Positions 24,060 through 37,189 of a stretch of DNA of 64,000 nucleotides are shown in pieces. A program made the position numbers and the translations under genes. The DNA lies in assembly GCA_002914845.1 (NCBI GenBank), contig JXTC01000037.1, positions 1,201,818-1,265,817 on the forward strand. Reading direction: 5' to 3'. The DNA comes from Trema orientale. Its lineage: Eukaryota > Streptophyta > Magnoliopsida > Rosales > Cannabaceae. Every line of letters begins with the position of its first letter. Position 1 is the stretch's first letter. Under the pieces are notes generated by a model. That model ran no database searches, had not been told where the DNA came from, and was given only the letters and a program-made list of their open reading frames with translations.

Positions 24060-27000
24060 TCAAGAAAGCCTTAATGCAGAATGTTTATCCATGGTCCAAA
24101 CAAAATCAGGCATGTCACGCCTTGGTCCGGCAACAGACCGATAAATGTAGAGCTTCTCGACAGGGCTGCTCTCCGATCTTGTATCTGGAGGTTCCCTCTC
24201 ATCAATAACTTCCACGTTAAGTCTGGGCATCTTTTGGCCTAGCAGCTTACATGCTCCATAACTCACCATGCAAGAAGACATCCAAAGGGATCGCATTGTC
24301 TCCAGCTTTGCAGCATTGGCCAAAAGTGCCTTGTCACCGAAAGGACAGTCCCTAATCTCCAGCTTCCGAAGATTGTCACACCCTGACAATACATGATGAA
24401 GCCCCAAATCACTATCTCCTGCAAAAGCCAGAGACAACATCTCTAGCTTTTTTGCATAAGTACCAATGTACTCAAAAGCCCGATCAGTGAGCAGACCCGA
24501 GACGGATAAGCGCCGGAGATCTTTGCAGTGCTCAACAATGGCTCCAAAGCCGGCATCCAGCGGCTGATTGGTCACATAATCAGGAGTTCTTGGCTCAATA
24601 ATGCAGAGACGAAAGCATGTAAAGTTAGGTTTGTTCCTAGCAATGGTCATTAAAGCATTATTAGACATTTGACGGCAAAAATACAGAACGGACTGGAGCT
24701 TTGGGCAGCCTTCAGAAACAGAGACAAGGCCCCGTTCTGTCAATGACACGTTTGGTTCTGCTCCAAATGGATCAGATGGAAATACTCTCAGCTCTCGCAA
24801 ATCCTTGCAAGATGCCGCAAGGGTATCAAGACCATCATCTTCAATGTAATCCAACACCTGTTGTCATGTCCATAATTAGCTAAAGAATATTAATGCAACA
24901 GGAAACTAATTGCATCCATGAATGTCTGAGACTCCAACACAGTTAAGAAGCCTACTTGCAAATGTCATCATTTACAAGAACAATCAAACAGAACCAGACA
25001 TACCCACAGTCGCTGCAAATTCTGACACTGACTTAGAAGCTTGATAAGATCTTGGCTCTGAATTGCAGCATAGCTCAAGTTCAACGTTGTAAGCCCAGGG
25101 CAGACAGAGTAAACAGCTGGAAGATACGCCGGCACCGCATCCCAAAACCCAGACAGGCTCTTCAGTTCCTTGCAGCCTGAAAGAGCTCCCGCTAGGTTTG
25201 AGTAGACATCAGGTCGCAACTCAGCTTGGTAGACCCCAGTGCCTAACTCAGCAAGCTGCGGTGCCCGGAGGAGTAGATTGGCAAGCCTCTCAACAGGTAC
25301 AGCTCTGTTGAGCCGCAAACTCCTCAAGTTGGGACACCTAGAAACAAGGCGTTCCAGGGACGAGAAACTCACCTCGGAAACTAAACATGAAATGTTGAGG
25401 GAAACTAGCGAGGTGTACGTATCAGGAAAATGGCTAAGCCAATGGCCACTCAGATCCTCAACTTCACTCTCCCGCAAGTCTAGCTCCCGCAGATTCCTGC
25501 ATCGGCAAACCACAGACTTGATGAAGACAGGCTAGAAACTTGTCATATTGAGCAGCACAGTAGTTCAAAAAACTACAATAGAGTAAAAGGAAACAAAATT
25601 ATGTTGCATACAGAAAACATAAGCACAATACCCTCAGTGTCATTGTTACCAACTACATGACCAAATCTATGGAGCTTTCTCACTCCAAAATTGTGAGAAA
25701 ACTCTTATTCTTCACTCATTTAAGTTCTCACTTGTAATGTAAAGAGACAAACTTTCATTTTCTTCACAACATAAGAACTAAACCCCATGGTAAGAGGAAA
25801 TCAATGTCGAGAACTATTCCCTACAAGCAAAAGGCTATTCTCACAGACGAAGTCTTTAAACTCTTAAAGAAACAATCTCAAGTACTCAGAAAAGCTTAAG
25901 TTTCTAATAAAGGAAGTTGAAAGAAGGGGGTTGGAGGTTGGTGGGGAGGGGGGGGTAAAAAAACAAAATGTACGAAAAAGAGAATCTACTGAAATTTTGA
26001 AAAGAAATCCACACAATCCAACGAACAACCATCATAATATTTGAAAGCAACATCACATCACAACAGTCCATAAGAAACAAAGCAGCTAGGGAATAAACAA
26101 CCCAAATAATCTTGACTAGACATTGAACATTAAGCATCGAAAAGCAACAACTCTCTATCAGATCTGCGGTAAGTTATAGCAGAAATGGGTGCAACAAAGA
26201 CAATTAACAGAGGCCGACATCCACTGCTTCCTTATCTGTAGGCCAAAACCATTCTGACGATATAAACCATATAGAACTAACGTTTATTCAGCCAAAAAAA
26301 GAGCTCCAATTGGCTATCAAAAAAGCAAAACGAAGCTCAGTAACAAAGAAAATCAGATCTCTTCACTCATTCACCGTCATTACCCTCTCGAAAATCCACA
26401 AAAGGGTACAAAGTACAGAACAAAGAAAGCTCAAATCAGTGACCTATGAAAAGATATTGCCATATCTCAGGAATTGGACTTATAAATCGTGCTACTTTAC
26501 TGTTCCAGAACAAAAGTTTTCACTCGAGTACTAAAAACAACTACTAAATAAATCTAGCTCAACTACTAATTCAAGTAAAGAAAGTTCACTCATTTTCCCA
26601 AACCCAAAAAGTAAACAACAAATCTCACACATAAAAAGATCCAAAATTTTCTGGGTAACCCAGGAAGTAGCCCAACTGATATGAAAACGAGTAGAACAAA
26701 ACCTGCAATTGACTACATTGACAACATCTCAACCAAGACTCAAACTTTTCATTGCGTTTTTCCACAAACTAAATATCTAAATCGAACCAAATCCTAAAAG
26801 GGTTTTCAGAAACTAAAACAAACCTGCAATGAGCAGCAATGGCCGCAAGGCCATCAGTACTGAATCCTTCACAAGAGGAAAGCACCAAGACCTTGAAATT
26901 CTTGAACGACTTGGCTATTAGCTCCAAGCTCTCGTCCGTGATGACCATCCTCTTAAGCCTGATCTCCTCAAGCCAAGGGTACGCCGTGGCCATGGCAACG

Positions 27001-27287
27001 ATCCAAGGCGAGACGTAGCCACCCCACCCCTCGGGGACCAGATTGAAGTCAGCAAAGTGAGGCTTCCCCTTGAGCTCAATGGATCTCACCTCCGGGAACC
27101 TCCTGATCACCATTCCAGGGCTCACGGCGTAGCAGTTCCCAACGAATATCCTCCTCCGGCACCACCGTTCGATCTCGTACCAAGACTTACACACCATCGA
27201 GATCGCGTTCCGGTCCGTATCGGACTGTATAAACGAGAACACATGCTCCAGTACCTCCTCAGGGAACGAGCTCGCCATTCTCAGCAT
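24060..27287 (-). CDS. TIR1: TIR1/AFB-class auxin receptor F-box protein
   Basis: F-box subunit of an SCF ubiquitin ligase that binds auxin and Aux/IAA repressors in the nucleus. Exons (transcript order) 27287-26824, 25496-25004 and 24857-24060 with GT-AG introns give 584 residues, close to the 594 of Arabidopsis TIR1. The F-box is at about residues 4-50 ([24 protein letters not shown]); leucine-rich repeats fill the rest. The auxin/InsP6 pocket is intact: [13 protein letters not shown], the Arg of FRLCII and the Ser of SGLLTD. The sequence is closer to TIR1/AFB1 than AFB2/3. Two in-frame ATGs (27287 and 27278) are possible starts; an in-frame stop lies upstream of them. The C-terminus is a little shorter than in Arabidopsis. 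miR393 targets it at 24281-24302. Confidence 0.95.
24281..24302 (-). promoter_or_regulatory. miR393 target site in the TIR1-like mRNA
   Basis: The plus strand reads TCCAAAGGGATCGCATTG at 24281-24298, identical to the first 18 bases of miR393, so the minus-strand mRNA pairs with its whole seed and cleavage region. Mismatches are confined to the miRNA 3' end, as in known TIR1/AFB targets. This predicts cleavage and a possible secondary siRNA trigger. Confidence 0.9.
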
Positions 27288-27407
27288 TACCACAACTACT
27301 TCCAGAAGCTTCTCCAAACGACGATGACCACACTCCTAAAGCTCGTTAAACGACAGCTTCCAGTACGTCGTTTCGAAGAGTGGCTTTCAGATTTGGTAAC
27401 TCGGGGT

Positions 27408-27425
27408 TTAGATCTGAGACGCCAT
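27408..27425 (-). promoter_or_regulatory. Five-codon upstream ORF in the TIR1-like leader
   Basis: ATG at 27425-27423 runs MASQI then TAA at 27410-27408, 120 bases before the first main ATG. It would matter only if transcription starts upstream of it, which the position next to the (GA)n leader tract makes plausible. Confidence 0.4.
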
Positions 27426-27468
27426 TGACGAGAGCTTATTACTTGCAGAGAGGAGAGAGAATAAAACC

Positions 27469-27471
<3 letters not shown>

Positions 27472-27501
<30 letters not shown>
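27472..27501. repeat. (GA)n microsatellite in the TIR1-like leader/promoter
   Basis: About 15 GA units, which read as (CT)n on the transcribed strand. CT-rich tracts next to the start site are common in plant core promoters and leaders (Y-patch-like). Confidence 0.85.
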
Positions 27502-27504
<3 letters not shown>

Positions 27505-27509
27505 AGAGT

Positions 27510-28800
27510 AATATGGGTCGATATGGAGGAGAGAGAGAAGATAAGGATTTTATTTTATGTTGGTGCAAAGGTGAGGTTAGTTTTTAACCATGGTTAAATA
27601 GCTGTGGTGGGGTTTACGTTAGTAACCGTGACTGACCGTGTTGATTTAGACACGTGCAATTGAGTTAATTATAACCGTTAGATTAACGGTGGGTGTGGGG
27701 TGATCTTATCCGCTGTTCGACGAAGAAGAGCCGCATAAAACGGGTGTACGTAAGGCCGTGGAGCCGAGAGAGAGAGGGGGGAGGGGGCTAGTCCGAAGTG
27801 GCGAGATTTTGACGATACGATAATACGAATCGTATCGTCAAAATAGCGGGATAATTTAAGTGAGGATTCGGGGGTAATTAATAATTATAAGCTGTTGTAA
27901 TATGTAGCGAAGTGGGTGTGGAGGAGGAGGAATCTCATGATTCGCGTTGCACGGCTGGATCTGTGGGGAGGGGGGGGGGAGGAAGGGACTGAGGAGAGGA
28001 GAGAGAGATTGAGGGATATTGGTGGGGACCACACAAGGAGGTGGAGGTGGTGGTGAGACTGAGGACTAAAAAGTAATAAAATAATAGGGAATGATTTGAT
28101 GTGAAGTCTTGTTATCATGACATCATGGCCGTCCAATCATCTATGACTGTTTCATTCTCGCTGGTACTCCTAATCAAATCTTCAATTTTGCCCCTCCCTC
28201 ATGTTTTTTCCTTCTCAAAAAATAAAAATGTAGAGATTTAAAAAACAAGGTACACTTATCAATGATATGTACTAGTACTTACTATTACTATACTACCATT
28301 TACCCATTTCCAACGGCCTAGATCTATTTCATAATTGGTTATATAAATGGACCATAAATGAGATACGTATGTTGATGCCAAAAAGTCTTCTGCAATTAAT
28401 GACATATGTATACAACTATTTTGTGTTGACCTTCATAAAAGACCCAAAAAAAATTAGTACAAGCCGTTTATCCAAATAGTGTTTTTCTGGGTTTTATCTT
28501 TTCTCTTTACTAATTGACAGTGTTCCATCTATTTTACTATTTCAATGCTATATCTAACCTTATTTTGAATAACTAGACTTTAAAGTGAGCAATCTTGATT
28601 GGTATAAAGCAAATGGCTTTACGACTTCTATCCACTTCGTATGAATGTGCCACAAATCAAATTAAGCCAAATTTTCCTAGTGTTGGAGATCCACTTAACT
28701 AGCATCAACAATTTTTGGCCAAACTATTGTACAAATTTAGAAATTTAGGTTTTTTCCCCTCTTTTTAAGAGTTTTGCTATTGTGGGTTTTAAAGAAATTA
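27510..28800. other. Upstream region of the TIR1-like gene
   Basis: No gene is called. At about 27810-27842 there is an inverted repeat, TTTTGACGATACGA ... TCGTATCGTCAAAA, with an 8-base loop. G/A-rich tracts occur at 27770-28010. Confidence 0.5.
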
Positions 28801-31800
28801 ATTGATTTTTTCAAAAAAAGGAAAACAAGATTAAAATAAGAGAGTTTGTATTAATATTTGGCCGATGGGCACCTGATAAGTCCAACCTGAATATAATAAT
28901 AACAAAATAATATACTAATAATCGTAATAATAACCTTTCTTATTGACCCAATTGAATGGTCATTATGGGCTGAGGAAGATTGTTCAAAAGTACAAACAAC
29001 TGCACGTTGCATCTTAATCAAGACCGTCAGATGAGTGCCTTTTTCTCGCAGTGTACGGACGGTGATGTCCATGAGCAGGAATTTACGCGTACACCCCTAA
29101 AAAGGGCTTGTGTAAATAGTAAATTTCGCTACTGAAAATGGCAAAAATGGGAAACCAAAAAAAAAATAAGAAGACAATGAGTTATAGATAGAGACTGAGA
29201 CTCCTACTGTTGTGTCTCACTCATTTAAAGTTCGAAAATACCCTCGTTTGGTCGTTCCGACATGAACGAAAGAGGGGTAGAATAGTCAAGTCAATGAAAC
29301 GGACACGGTATTATGGGGTTCCACTGGCTCAGCATGGAGTGCATGGACCTGTCCTTTTTGTGTCCAAAAGCTGAGAGAGAGCTAAGTAAATCCAACGGCC
29401 GAGATTCGTAGCTCGTAAAGCGGAGATCTTGACCGTTGATTTGGCTTCTTCGATAGGCGTCTTTATCGATGGCAACCATTGAAGCCTTGTCTCTACTCGT
29501 ACTTTGTTTCTGAAAAAAAAAAATTTGTAAACGAAAAATAATATTTAAAAAACATCAAAAAGATTTTAATTTTAAATTAAAAAAAGAAAACTCTATATTT
29601 TAGAAATAACGCTCAGAAACTCAAGTCTTGATCAGTTAGTTAATTAATTAATTTAATTTTATAATTGTTCTCAAATTTTTAATAGTGAGCTGAGTTGGCC
29701 TGCACGTAGGGTTAATTGTTTTATTAGTGAGAAATCGTGACTAATATTTAAAAATCATTGATTAATTAACGTATTTAAATGGATTATATTATGAAGCCCA
29801 CGCACGGTTCTCCGGGAATCTCTCTTCCCCTCGAGTGGAATGGCTTGGACTTTGCTGTATATAGAAGAGACATATAAATAAATACTTTTGGGAAAATATA
29901 AATTCTGGGGAAACTATAAATAAGCAAATTATAATTATAATAAAAAGAAAAACGTAATCTTTGCCTTGTTTGATGCTAATCTGTAATATAATAATATCTT
30001 ATACCTTATCACTTTGCTAAAAGAAATTTAATAAAACGGAAATATTTCAAGTTCCTTAACATAGTATCTTTTTTTTTTGGCCGAGTTAAGAAAGAAAATA
30101 ATGAGTTTTCTTTTTTTTTTTTTGTCAAAATAGTAGGAAGAAATGAAATAGATGATCATGAAACGTATAAGCAAATTCTAAAATTGAAAGTTTATTCTAT
30201 GTATGCACTTTTTTTGGCTGAATAATCAATGTATGTATTTGTTACATATAGCTAAGGTTTTTGCATATTTTTAGGTAAATTCCTCCCTATGCACGTAGAA
30301 AGTGAACTTCATTACTTCCGATGTCAATTAGAAAATAAAAATAAATAAATGAAATGGGAGGTGTTGGGGAAGGAAATGATGTAACATGTAAGTAGTGACA
30401 AGAGAGCTTTTTTTTCCCTCTTATGTTTTTTTATTTTTTATGAAGCTTTGTTTTTGTACAGCTACCAAATAAATTTCTGAATAATTAGGCTACTAGTCAT
30501 CAATAAATTGAAAATATTTTTAGCTTATATTATAGAATATCCATTTTCGAAAAGAATAATATGTAACATAGTACCATTTAAAAAAAAAAATAAGAATCTT
30601 TTTACAAACGGAAATATCTTAGAATCATATATGATATATGCATAAAAAGAAGAATCTGAAATACGAAGAGAAATCTGTGTTGAGTTGGTTGGCAAGCAAT
30701 GGTCGAACAACTAATATACCAAAAATAGAGGGACCTGATGGCAACAAAAGCACAAAGGGCAACATCTCAGGAAGATGGATATTGATGAGTCTTATAAAAT
30801 TAGTTTTGATCGTACTAAAAATAAATAAATTAATAGTTGAAATTGATCACTTTAATGCACTTGAAAGCCATAACACAAAACTAACTTCTTTTTTTTTTTT
30901 TGGTCGAAACGTAGAAAACACAAAACTAACTTAAATCATAGGAATACACTCCACGTTAAGGAAGTTTAGTTTTCGATTATGTTAATTAATGAAAGTAGCC
31001 TTATTTTTAGTGGAGTACTCTCTCTATCTTTAATATTATTTCTTGAAATACTTTTCATCAATATTAAGATAAAATTCAAAATAAATCCTCTCTGTCATAT
31101 CACACTTTTGAACTTTATAAATTCCTTCAAAGAATTAAAAAAAAAAATCTCACGATAACCCTTTAGTAGATAATTTGAATGATATGTGAAGATAAATGGC
31201 CATTTATATAACTTAGAAGGTTATTATTTTACTTTTTTTTCTTATATTTTAGCAATTTCGACTTTACATAAATCGAAGCTTCAAAGAGGATTATTATGTT
31301 GTGACTAGTGAGCATCACAACACAAGTTGGAGGAAGAAAAAAAAGGGTGATGAGGAATAAGAGGGGGCACTTGACTATTGTCTCCATTCAATTGGACCCA
31401 CTTTTATGGGGAATCTGTACAAATATTCTGATTTTAATTTACAAATTATTTGTCCACTTTTTTTTTCGAAAATGAAGTTACTATTAACGAGTTAAAAAAA
31501 TTTAAGAAAAAAGAAAAGAAAGGATGGGTCTCATATAAATTAAATAATGAAATTATTATGGGTCAGAACAGTATAATAAAGTAAAACCAGGAAAAGTAAC
31601 CAGGACCTCTGCCACGAGGCTGCGTAGATTTGGAAAGAATTTTGTATGTATCCATTTGATCTAATAATTGAGGGTACCTTTTTCGTTGAAATAAAAGATA
31701 AGAAATATATGACGACTAAAATTTAGAAAGTTCACTGTTTAGAACCTTGTTTGTATCATAATTTTAGTTTTAGTGCATTTTCTGATTGAAAAGTTCAATT

Positions 31801-32120
31801 CTATTTTCTAATTTCTGAAGATTAATTATAATTACAAATTTGATATTTCATCAAGAGACAAAAAAAAATGACGTGACTCAAACTAGTAAAAGTTCCTTGA
31901 AAAAAAAAAAAAAAACTAGTAAAAGCATGTTTGATAAGAGAGAGATAGAAGGTGGAAAGAAGGATAGGGATCCCATGATTATTGAATGGATTTTTGAGTA
32001 GTAGTTATTTGGTATGCAGTGCTATTAAGAGAGAAAAGATCAATTGATTATGGATTTAAAATTATAAATTTGACAAAGTGGGTTGATTCAAATGGAAAAA
32101 ACACTCATTATTTGGAATCT
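28800..32120. other. AT-rich intergenic DNA
   Basis: No gene is supported. Small frames at 28851-29072, 29291-29479 and 30638-30934 show no domains. T- and A-homopolymers are frequent. An imperfect duplication of AACTAGTAAAAG flanks an A run near 31880-31925. Confidence 0.4.
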
Positions 32121-32275
32121 CAGTTTTAGGTTTGAGTCAAACTGGAGTAGGCGTGAAAATTTATTATCACTAATGGGGTAGGATGGGAATTGGGTAGTTG
32201 TTGGTATTTTCTTTTAATTTATAATAAATGGAAGTTATTAGTTAAATCCTACTTTTAAAAAAAGAAATTATTAGT
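32120..32275 (+). mobile_element. Diverged SINE relic, same family as 11955-12121
   Basis: The 3' body matches the SINE end at 11955-12121: TTTTCTTTTAATTTATAATAA, then GGAAGTTATTAGTTAAATCC and an A-rich tail. A degraded B box, GGTTTGAGTCAAAC, sits upstream. The 5' end and target duplication cannot be defined. Confidence 0.6.
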
Positions 32276-32279
32276 TTGG

Positions 32280-33790
32280 ACATAATTTATAGTTTGTCTA
32301 TGAACGTCCACTAAAGTAAGCTAATGCTAGCACTTACATGATAACTCCTCAATTATATAGAGCTAATTTTTTTTCTCTCCTCACCCTCTTTCTCAATATA
32401 CTCCTCCCAAAATTTTAAATTTTTAAAATTACTTTTCACATGCCTTTTAAATTTTCATTAAGTGCAAAAGTACTCATTAGTAATTATTTTTGAAAACATT
32501 TATTTTCCTCCTCAAAAAAAAAAAAAGAAAACATTTATTTTCCATCCTCCTAATACTTTACAATCAATTAATTTTTAAGACCCAATTTTTTTTTATCTTA
32601 TTTCCATTTTTATTGTCTTCTTGAAGATTTTAAACTATAACTTTCATGGTGAATACTCAATGTGACAAAAAGAAAATACCATAAGTTTTTCGTTTTGCTC
32701 AAATCATATATTATGAGAAAAAGAGAGAAAAAAATAATAGCATAATAAATACTTTCTACTCTTTTTTTTTTAATAGACATATTTTATTTTAGTCTGTTAT
32801 GAGGAAAATAAGCATATTATAGAATAAATAACCATATCAATTACCATTAAACAAACAAAACTAAATACTTATTAAGAGATTGTATATGTATAACGCTTTG
32901 AGTAAATGAATGTGTATACAAATCAAACAAAAAATCATATTTGCTATTTTTAGTTTTTTTTTTTTTATGTAGTTAGTGAATAGCTAAAAGATTTCTTTAC
33001 ATAAAAATAAATACAGACTTCATTGGAGTAAAAATTGGAGATTGTCAGGAATATAGATACTTGACAAGGAAAAAAAAAAGGAATAAGAAAAACTCTAAAG
33101 CAAACTAAATGCACAATAATCTAATTTTCTTTTATATGAAGGGATGTCCTAAGAAATAGCTATATAATTTCATTGTTTAATATTATATAAAGATATTTAT
33201 GTCAGTTTATAAGAAGATATTTTTGTAATGACCAATCAATTGGAAGGGGTGGAGAGAACAAAAAAAAAAGGATGATAATAAAGTCACCCTTATATAAAAC
33301 TTATATGCTATATAAATAAAAATTAAGGAGAAAATCATAATTGTACAAATAAAATATCAATCATCTGAATATAAAAAAATATGGGATTTTCGTCTACTCT
33401 TTTTTCCTCTCATATTAAAAGAAGAAAAAAAAATATGCTTTCCTTTTACAGCTTTTCTTCTCTAAATCATGATTTTTCTCATTTGTTCTTGTCTTCGTTA
33501 GATTTTATTTTTCGTTATCGAAGTATGTGCTTGAAAATTAGAAGAAAACAAAAAACTATTTGGTTTCACTTAATCATTGACGAGTATTAAATCTTCGATA
33601 TTGGTTTCACTTAATTTTGTATCTGCCCAAAATACAAAATATAACAATACCAAATTCATAGTACATAGTATAATTATAGTTAATGAAAACCATTTAAGAA
33701 TGTAGGGTCTCATAGCAAAATGATCAAATTTTAGACTTATTTTAAGTAAATATATATTTTTCAAATGTTATAGGAAAATGACTATTATAT
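32280..33790. other. AT-rich intergenic DNA
   Basis: Nothing coding is seen; homopolymer runs and short imperfect repeats only. A 69-codon frame at 33381-33590 is not supported as a gene. Confidence 0.4.
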
Positions 33791-33794
33791 ATAA

Positions 33795-34046
33795 GTTCTC
33801 AATCCAATAGGTATTTAATTATTTTTAGCTATCTGTATGTATTTCTTTTTTTAGCCGTTAGATCATAATCTAACGGTTATCATAATTTGAATAGTTAAAA
33901 AATAATAATAATAATAAATACTTATTATTTAATACTTTTCTCTTTCCAACTTTTACCATAAAAAGACGTGCATGATGAAATTTAATTAAACAAAATAATA
34001 CCTATGAATAGGTAAAAAAAAAAAAAAAACTATTGGTGTAGTGCCC
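33795..34046 (-). mobile_element. MITE family 1, copy 3 (reverse orientation)
   Basis: It starts GTTCTCAATCCAATAGGTAT and ends TATTGGTGTAGTGCCC, the reverse of the ends at 7652-7892. GACGTGCATGATG and AGCCGTTAGAT are the interior landmarks in reverse. Flanking TTATATA on both sides may be a target duplication. It is the most diverged of the three copies. Confidence 0.65.
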
Positions 34047-34049
34047 TTA

Positions 34050-35834
34050 TATAGATAATATATATTTTACTCAGTATAAAAAAAACTAATTTATTCAGTA
34101 TTTAAAAATACATATATTCAGTCACTCAGTTATAAATAGAAAAAAAAAACGAATATTTTATTAAAACGTTGTGTATCTACAGTCTAATTTCTCATGTATG
34201 TATTTTATTTAGAGGAGTTGACAAAACTTGCTTTTAAGAATAGAAAGCTCGCTAAATCTAGAGAAAAAAGAAAATAGGATAGAAAAAAAATTGCGTAGGA
34301 TAAAAATGAAATTATATTTCCTCCATAATTGTTTGGTATGAAAAGAGAAAATAAAACTAACGCATTTAAAAATGATTATTTTATCCTCAATATAATGATT
34401 TTAAAAATTAATATGCAAAGTTAATTTGATAAATTTATCTTTATGATTAGCTAAAGTATTTTTCTTTTCACTTTTCTTTCCAATTTTGAGTGAAAAATTT
34501 TTGTAGGCCCTACCTCATTTTTTTTCTCTCCCATTTTCTCCTCCATTTTCTCTTCGTCTCCCTTTTTCTTCCTATTAAACAATAAATTTTTTTTTTCCTT
34601 CACATTTATTCTCCTATTCTTTTCTTCCTCTCTCTTTTCTCTCTTACCAAACATAGCTTAAATATAGCCCAAACGGTTAAAATGGTTTAATACAAAGTTG
34701 AGAGCAATAAAGGCTACGAAGCATATAGAATGGAGGCCCAAAATTTGTTGGGGGGGCCCTCTAATTGTAGGGCAGGAAACAAGAACTGGCTGGATCAATA
34801 GAGGGTGGCCAAAGTCTGCCTGCCTACTGCCGGCCTGCACTGTCCAATCAAACTCGACTGAGTGACACTTCCTTTTTCCTTTTTATTTTTTAGCCCTTTT
34901 TTTTTTCTATTCTTCTTTCTTGTTAATTTTTTTTTTTTGAATTATTGTTATTATTTTTCAGCTATCTCTAGGCTTGAACTTCTTTTTGACGCAAGGGAGA
35001 AAAAAAAAAAAAACAGAAACAAAGAAAAGAAACGGAAAAAGCTTTACAAAAGTAACAGTTCTGATATGATTATGAACCGACAATAACCTATCCTCAACTT
35101 CCCTTTTTTTTTTTTCCTTCGCGTAAATAGTGCTTGCGTGGCTGCATCCCATTAGCTGACTCACTCACCTTAATCCAAATAGTTGACTGTGATTTGGAAT
35201 TTTTGAGGGGAGGTCTTTTATCACCATCATTTACACGTGTTTTCTTTCGTTTTTTCAATTACGTATTTATATATAGTATATATTTTTTTTGGGGGGAGGG
35301 GGTGGTGTGTGTTTGTGAATGTGATCGTATTTGTACCTAATTTTTCGGCCTTGTCAAGAATGATGACACGTGGCAAAACGGGTATATATTATCGTGGGAG
35401 GACGACGTCAAAAATTATGGGCAGATTATAGTAAACTCATAAATAATTAACTGGACTGAAATGAAGTTATACGTAATGCGAATGTGGTATAAAGTATAAA
35501 GATTATCTTTTAATCGAATACTCAAAAGAATTTAAAACAAGAAAAAAAACAAAAAACACTACGTGAAGATTTTGCCCAAACAAATTTTAATCAAAACACC
35601 TCAGTGAGCTTGGAGGTTATGCCAAAACCGAAAGGTGCTCGCTACTCCAAAGATAAAAGCCATTGAGTTTTGAGTCCAGCTACATGCTGCGACTTGGCAT
35701 AATCCAGCTGTCACGTTTCTACAGGCCGTCATTTGATGGTGCATGGACATAAGATAAAGTTATCAATCTGATTCAACCATACAAAACCACGTTAGCTATC
35801 CTACACAATACTTAGTTGACTACAGGTTACTTTT
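34050..35834. other. Intergenic DNA, no gene seen
   Basis: A strongly pyrimidine-rich stretch occupies 34450-34650. ACACGTGGC (an ABRE/G-box-like word) occurs near 35365. Frames at 34862-35086, 35134-35340 and 35237-35431 are poly-T-driven and not called. Confidence 0.4.
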
Positions 35835-35849
35835 TTGGCGGTACGTGAC

Positions 35850-36007
35850 ATTTTTTTTTTTTTATAAAAAAGTGGGGCTTAACTAATGACCACCACTTAC
35901 TACAAATTAAAGGAAAATGACACACACACACTATCAAGATTTGAACCCCTGACCCCCCCAAACACACACACAATCCTCAAACCTTGGACCAACTGAGCTA
36001 GCCCCAG
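35850..36007 (-). mobile_element. tRNA-derived SINE, copy 2
   Basis: This is the reverse complement of the 11955-12121 element: GAGCTAGCCCC (A box side) at the right, GGGGTTCAAATC-type B box, (CA)n, and the tail as TTTTTTATAAAAAAGTGGGG at the left. Target duplication TTGGCGGTACGTGAC at 35835-35849 is repeated as TTGGCGATACGTGAC at 36008-36022, one mismatch in 15. Body identity to copy 1 is high, so both are fairly young. Confidence 0.9.
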
Positions 36008-36024
36008 TTGGCGATACGTGACAG

Positions 36025-37180
36025 TATGTACTATCAAAACAAAATATACTTGACTTTGGAAAGTTTGACGGGATGTAAATGGGAAGAGAGAGTATAATTA
36101 ATTGAATACTCTGGGTTTTATCTAAATTACATATTTCATTTTTAAAAATATCAAAAATTTTATCATTAGGATTCCCTAAAATAAAACGAGAAAATGCCCA
36201 AAAAAAAAAAAAAACTCAACTCTATTTTAGCAAAATACTTTGTTCGACCCTGCATATTTAGAAATGCAAAACATATACATTCAAATCGTAAAATTGGATC
36301 AAAATTATACGTAACATTATCAAATTTAGTAAAAATTATATTGTGAAATGAGAATAATGCGTCTTTTACCAAAATAAACTAAACATAAAAGTATCCCTTC
36401 CAACTAAGGGTGTACAGAAAAGTCTTTAACACAACCAAATCTAATAACAAGAATCCGAACAATCCGATTAAAATGTAACGTAAATTGAATTCGGATTAAT
36501 AAATATCAACTCGAAGTTACAATTATCGGATTGGACAATCCGCCTAATGTAACCCGACCCAATTAGATTTATTCTTAGTTTGTTAATTTATTTTTAAACA
36601 TATATTATATAACAGTAAAAAAAATTAGGGAAAACAAGAGTAAAAAAAAAAACTAAAGTTATACTTATAAACCCTAAAGCGGGTTAACCCGACCAATTAC
36701 AAACTTAAAATTCTAAAATTGGGTGAATTTCGCATTGTAAAATTACAGCCTGAAATTTATTTGGGCAGTGTAACCCAACCGATGCTCAGTCCTACTTACA
36801 GCTATATAACTAAAATTTATTTTTTGAAGTTTTGTATAATAATTTGAAGTTAAATTTTTTATATTTAGCATTTAAGTTATTTGGTTATGTTATAGGGTTA
36901 TTGGATAATTTGGCTATTCAACCGTGGGCATTTTGTCAATTTTCAAATGAAATATTTACAGAAGTCAATGAATTTTGTCAAAAGCTTCACAAGGGATAAT
37001 CTTAGCACAATCTGACAAACATAGGGATATATTTTGTATTGATATAAACATAAGGTCGAAATTAGTATTTTGCAAAGCACAGAGGATATCATTAAAATTT
37101 TCCCAAAAACAAAATCTTCTTTTCGATTTTTCGAAATAAGTTTTCAAAGTCCCATGATATATTTTCTTTTAATTATGTTC
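36025..37180. other. AT-rich intergenic DNA
   Basis: No gene is seen. The patch 36400-36790, with repeated words such as AATCCGATT, CGGATTGG and AACCCGACC, recalls the ends of hAT-type elements but has no clear borders. Confidence 0.35.
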
Positions 37181-37189
37181 AGTAATCTG

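Noticed and set aside
27057-27428. 123-codon plus-strand frame opposite TIR1-like exon 1
   Set aside because: It is the antisense shadow of the F-box exon, with no start context or domain.
27296-27568. 90-codon minus-strand frame overlapping the TIR1-like leader
   Set aside because: It starts at a TTG, is dominated by translated GA repeat, and the real start lies downstream in another frame.
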